Positions 39,612 through 40,205 of a stretch of 40,205 nucleotides of DNA are shown piece after piece. The position numbers and the translations under genes are program-made. The stretch spans positions 1-40,205 of the forward strand of contig CAJYHN010000006.1 of the NCBI GenBank assembly GCA_913774665.1, in the 5' to 3' direction. Source of the DNA: an uncultured Microbacterium sp. GTDB taxonomy: Bacteria; Actinomycetota; Actinomycetes; Actinomycetales; Microbacteriaceae. A model generated the notes under the pieces. The model was not told where the DNA came from. It did no database searches and saw only the letters and a program-made list of their open reading frames with translations. Within the stretch, counting starts at the first letter, position 1, and each line of letters begins with the position of its first letter.

Positions 39612-39903
39612 GGCGCGGTGCGCCTCATTCACCCGCGCGCGCCCCTACCCGGCGGCGCCCGTGCGCGCGCACGCCCGAGCCCGGTCGCGCCCGTCCGCGT
39701 CCCGGGTCAGGGAACGGGGGCGCCGGAAAGTGACGCCCCGAGCACAACGGCGGATCGATAGGCCGACACGCCAAGAAAACCGCCCTGCGGGTCAGCGCGT
39801 CGAGATACGCCGCGCTGTTGGGCACACGGCGGACGGCGAATCCCCGGCGCCCGGGGCCGTGTCGTCTCTTCGGGCCCCGAGCACGCGGCATCCCGTCGCC
39901 TTC
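39612..39903. other. Non-coding GC-rich stretch
   Basis: No gene supported. Short frames exist on the minus strand but have low-complexity products. The stretch contains scattered copies of the core CACAACGGCGG (for example 39740-39750) that link it to the array downstream. Confidence 0.6.
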
Positions 39904-40205
39904 CCCCCCACCCGCGCACAACGGCGGGCGCTTTCGGCGACACGCCGCGAGCACGGCCGCAGCACCCGGCGTTCCACGAAACGCCCCGCCGTTGTGCACA
40001 CCCCACCGGGCGTCTCGCGAAGCACCCCGCGTTGTGCACACCCCACCCGGCGTCTCACGAAACGCCCCGCCGGTGTGCACACCCCACCCGGCGCCCTCCC
40101 CCCACCCGCGCACAACGGCGGGCGCTTTCGGCGACACGCCGCGAGCACGGCCGCAGCACCCGGCGTTCCACGAAACGCCCCGCCGTTGTGCACACCCCAC
40201 CGGGC
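39904..40205. repeat. REP-like array with 108-bp direct repeat and 40-bp subunits
   Basis: Positions 39904-40011 and 40098-40205 are identical (108 bp, offset 194), and the second copy touches the window edge, so the array may go on. Between them are three units of about 40 bp with core TTGTGCACACCCCACC, ending in GGCGTCTC or GGCGCCC. The core also occurs inverted (CACAACGGCGGGCG), so units could fold into hairpins. Long frames across the array (translated as Gly/Cys/Arg-rich repeats) are artefacts of the repeat. Confidence 0.85.

Noticed and set aside
39625-40200. Minus-strand coding frame of 191 codons
   Set aside because: It consists of translated REP-like repeats with Gly/Arg/Cys-rich repeating peptide; no ribosome-binding site and no independent coding sign.
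39904-40205. CRISPR array
   Set aside because: Units of about 40 bp have no unique spacers between them, repeats occur in both orientations, and no cas genes are near.
1-40205. tRNA gene as the phage attachment site, or any rRNA/tRNA in the window
   Set aside because: No cloverleaf or rRNA sequence was found; the att repeats are coding sequence of yajQ.

Overview
The window is about 40 kb of very GC-rich actinobacterial DNA. A complete set of menaquinone genes spread over both strands, an Arr-type rifampin ADP-ribosyltransferase, the FprA / polyprenyl synthase / MenG order, DUF4229 and PLDc_N membrane proteins, and many genes with a -10 hexamer only 6 nt before the start codon suggest a Microbacteriaceae genome, most likely Microbacterium or a close relative. 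The taxonomy is inferred from gene content; no rRNA or marker phylogeny was available.

Positions 91-15688 hold a compact integrated prophage of about 15.6 kb, inserted in the last codons of yajQ. The insertion duplicates the coding end Phe-Thr-Asn-Tyr-Arg-stop (attL 91-108, attR 15671-15688), so yajQ stays intact. A 17-bp perfect direct repeat inside each end (142-158 and 15546-15562) looks like an integrase arm site. Gene order is: leftward tyrosine integrase and XRE repressor; divergent promoters with a candidate operator; then rightward excisionase-like protein, unknown early genes, a winged-helix replication-type protein followed by an iteron-like region, a small HTH protein, HNH endonuclease, large terminase, portal, an Acb2/Tad1-like anti-defence protein, a prohead protease-capsid fusion, head-tail adaptor, tail terminator, tail tube, minor tail protein, S74-chaperoned fibre, M15 endolysin and holin. 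A leftward one-helix membrane protein (probable moron) closes the element. No tape-measure gene or tail assembly chaperones are visible between tail tube and minor tail protein. A decoration or carbohydrate-binding-like domain is inserted into two different structural proteins.

Positions 15689-19519 are host genes: an internally shortened DHFR-family reading frame next to attR, a zinc ribbon microprotein, arr, an acidic microprotein, an acyl-CoA synthetase and an alpha/beta hydrolase.

Positions 19520-33805 are mainly menaquinone and isoprenoid metabolism: fprA, a long-chain polyprenyl diphosphate synthase (side chain), menG, menF, menD, menC, menE, menB and menA, interleaved with DUF402, PPK2, PLDc_N, DUF4229 and LLM-class oxidoreductase genes. 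The chorismate-to-menaquinone steps are present except for an obvious menH and DHNA-CoA thioesterase. Two paralogous 59-residue proteins with the same leader flank the LLM gene.

Positions 33792-39462 are a TetR-regulated export locus: a repressor, a tandem palindromic operator, an MMPL transporter with a fused degenerate ABC-ATPase-like tail, and a YhgE/Pip-family membrane protein. The last 740 bp are non-coding and hold three 52-bp tandem GC-rich repeats followed by a separate REP-like array with a 108-bp direct repeat running off the window edge.
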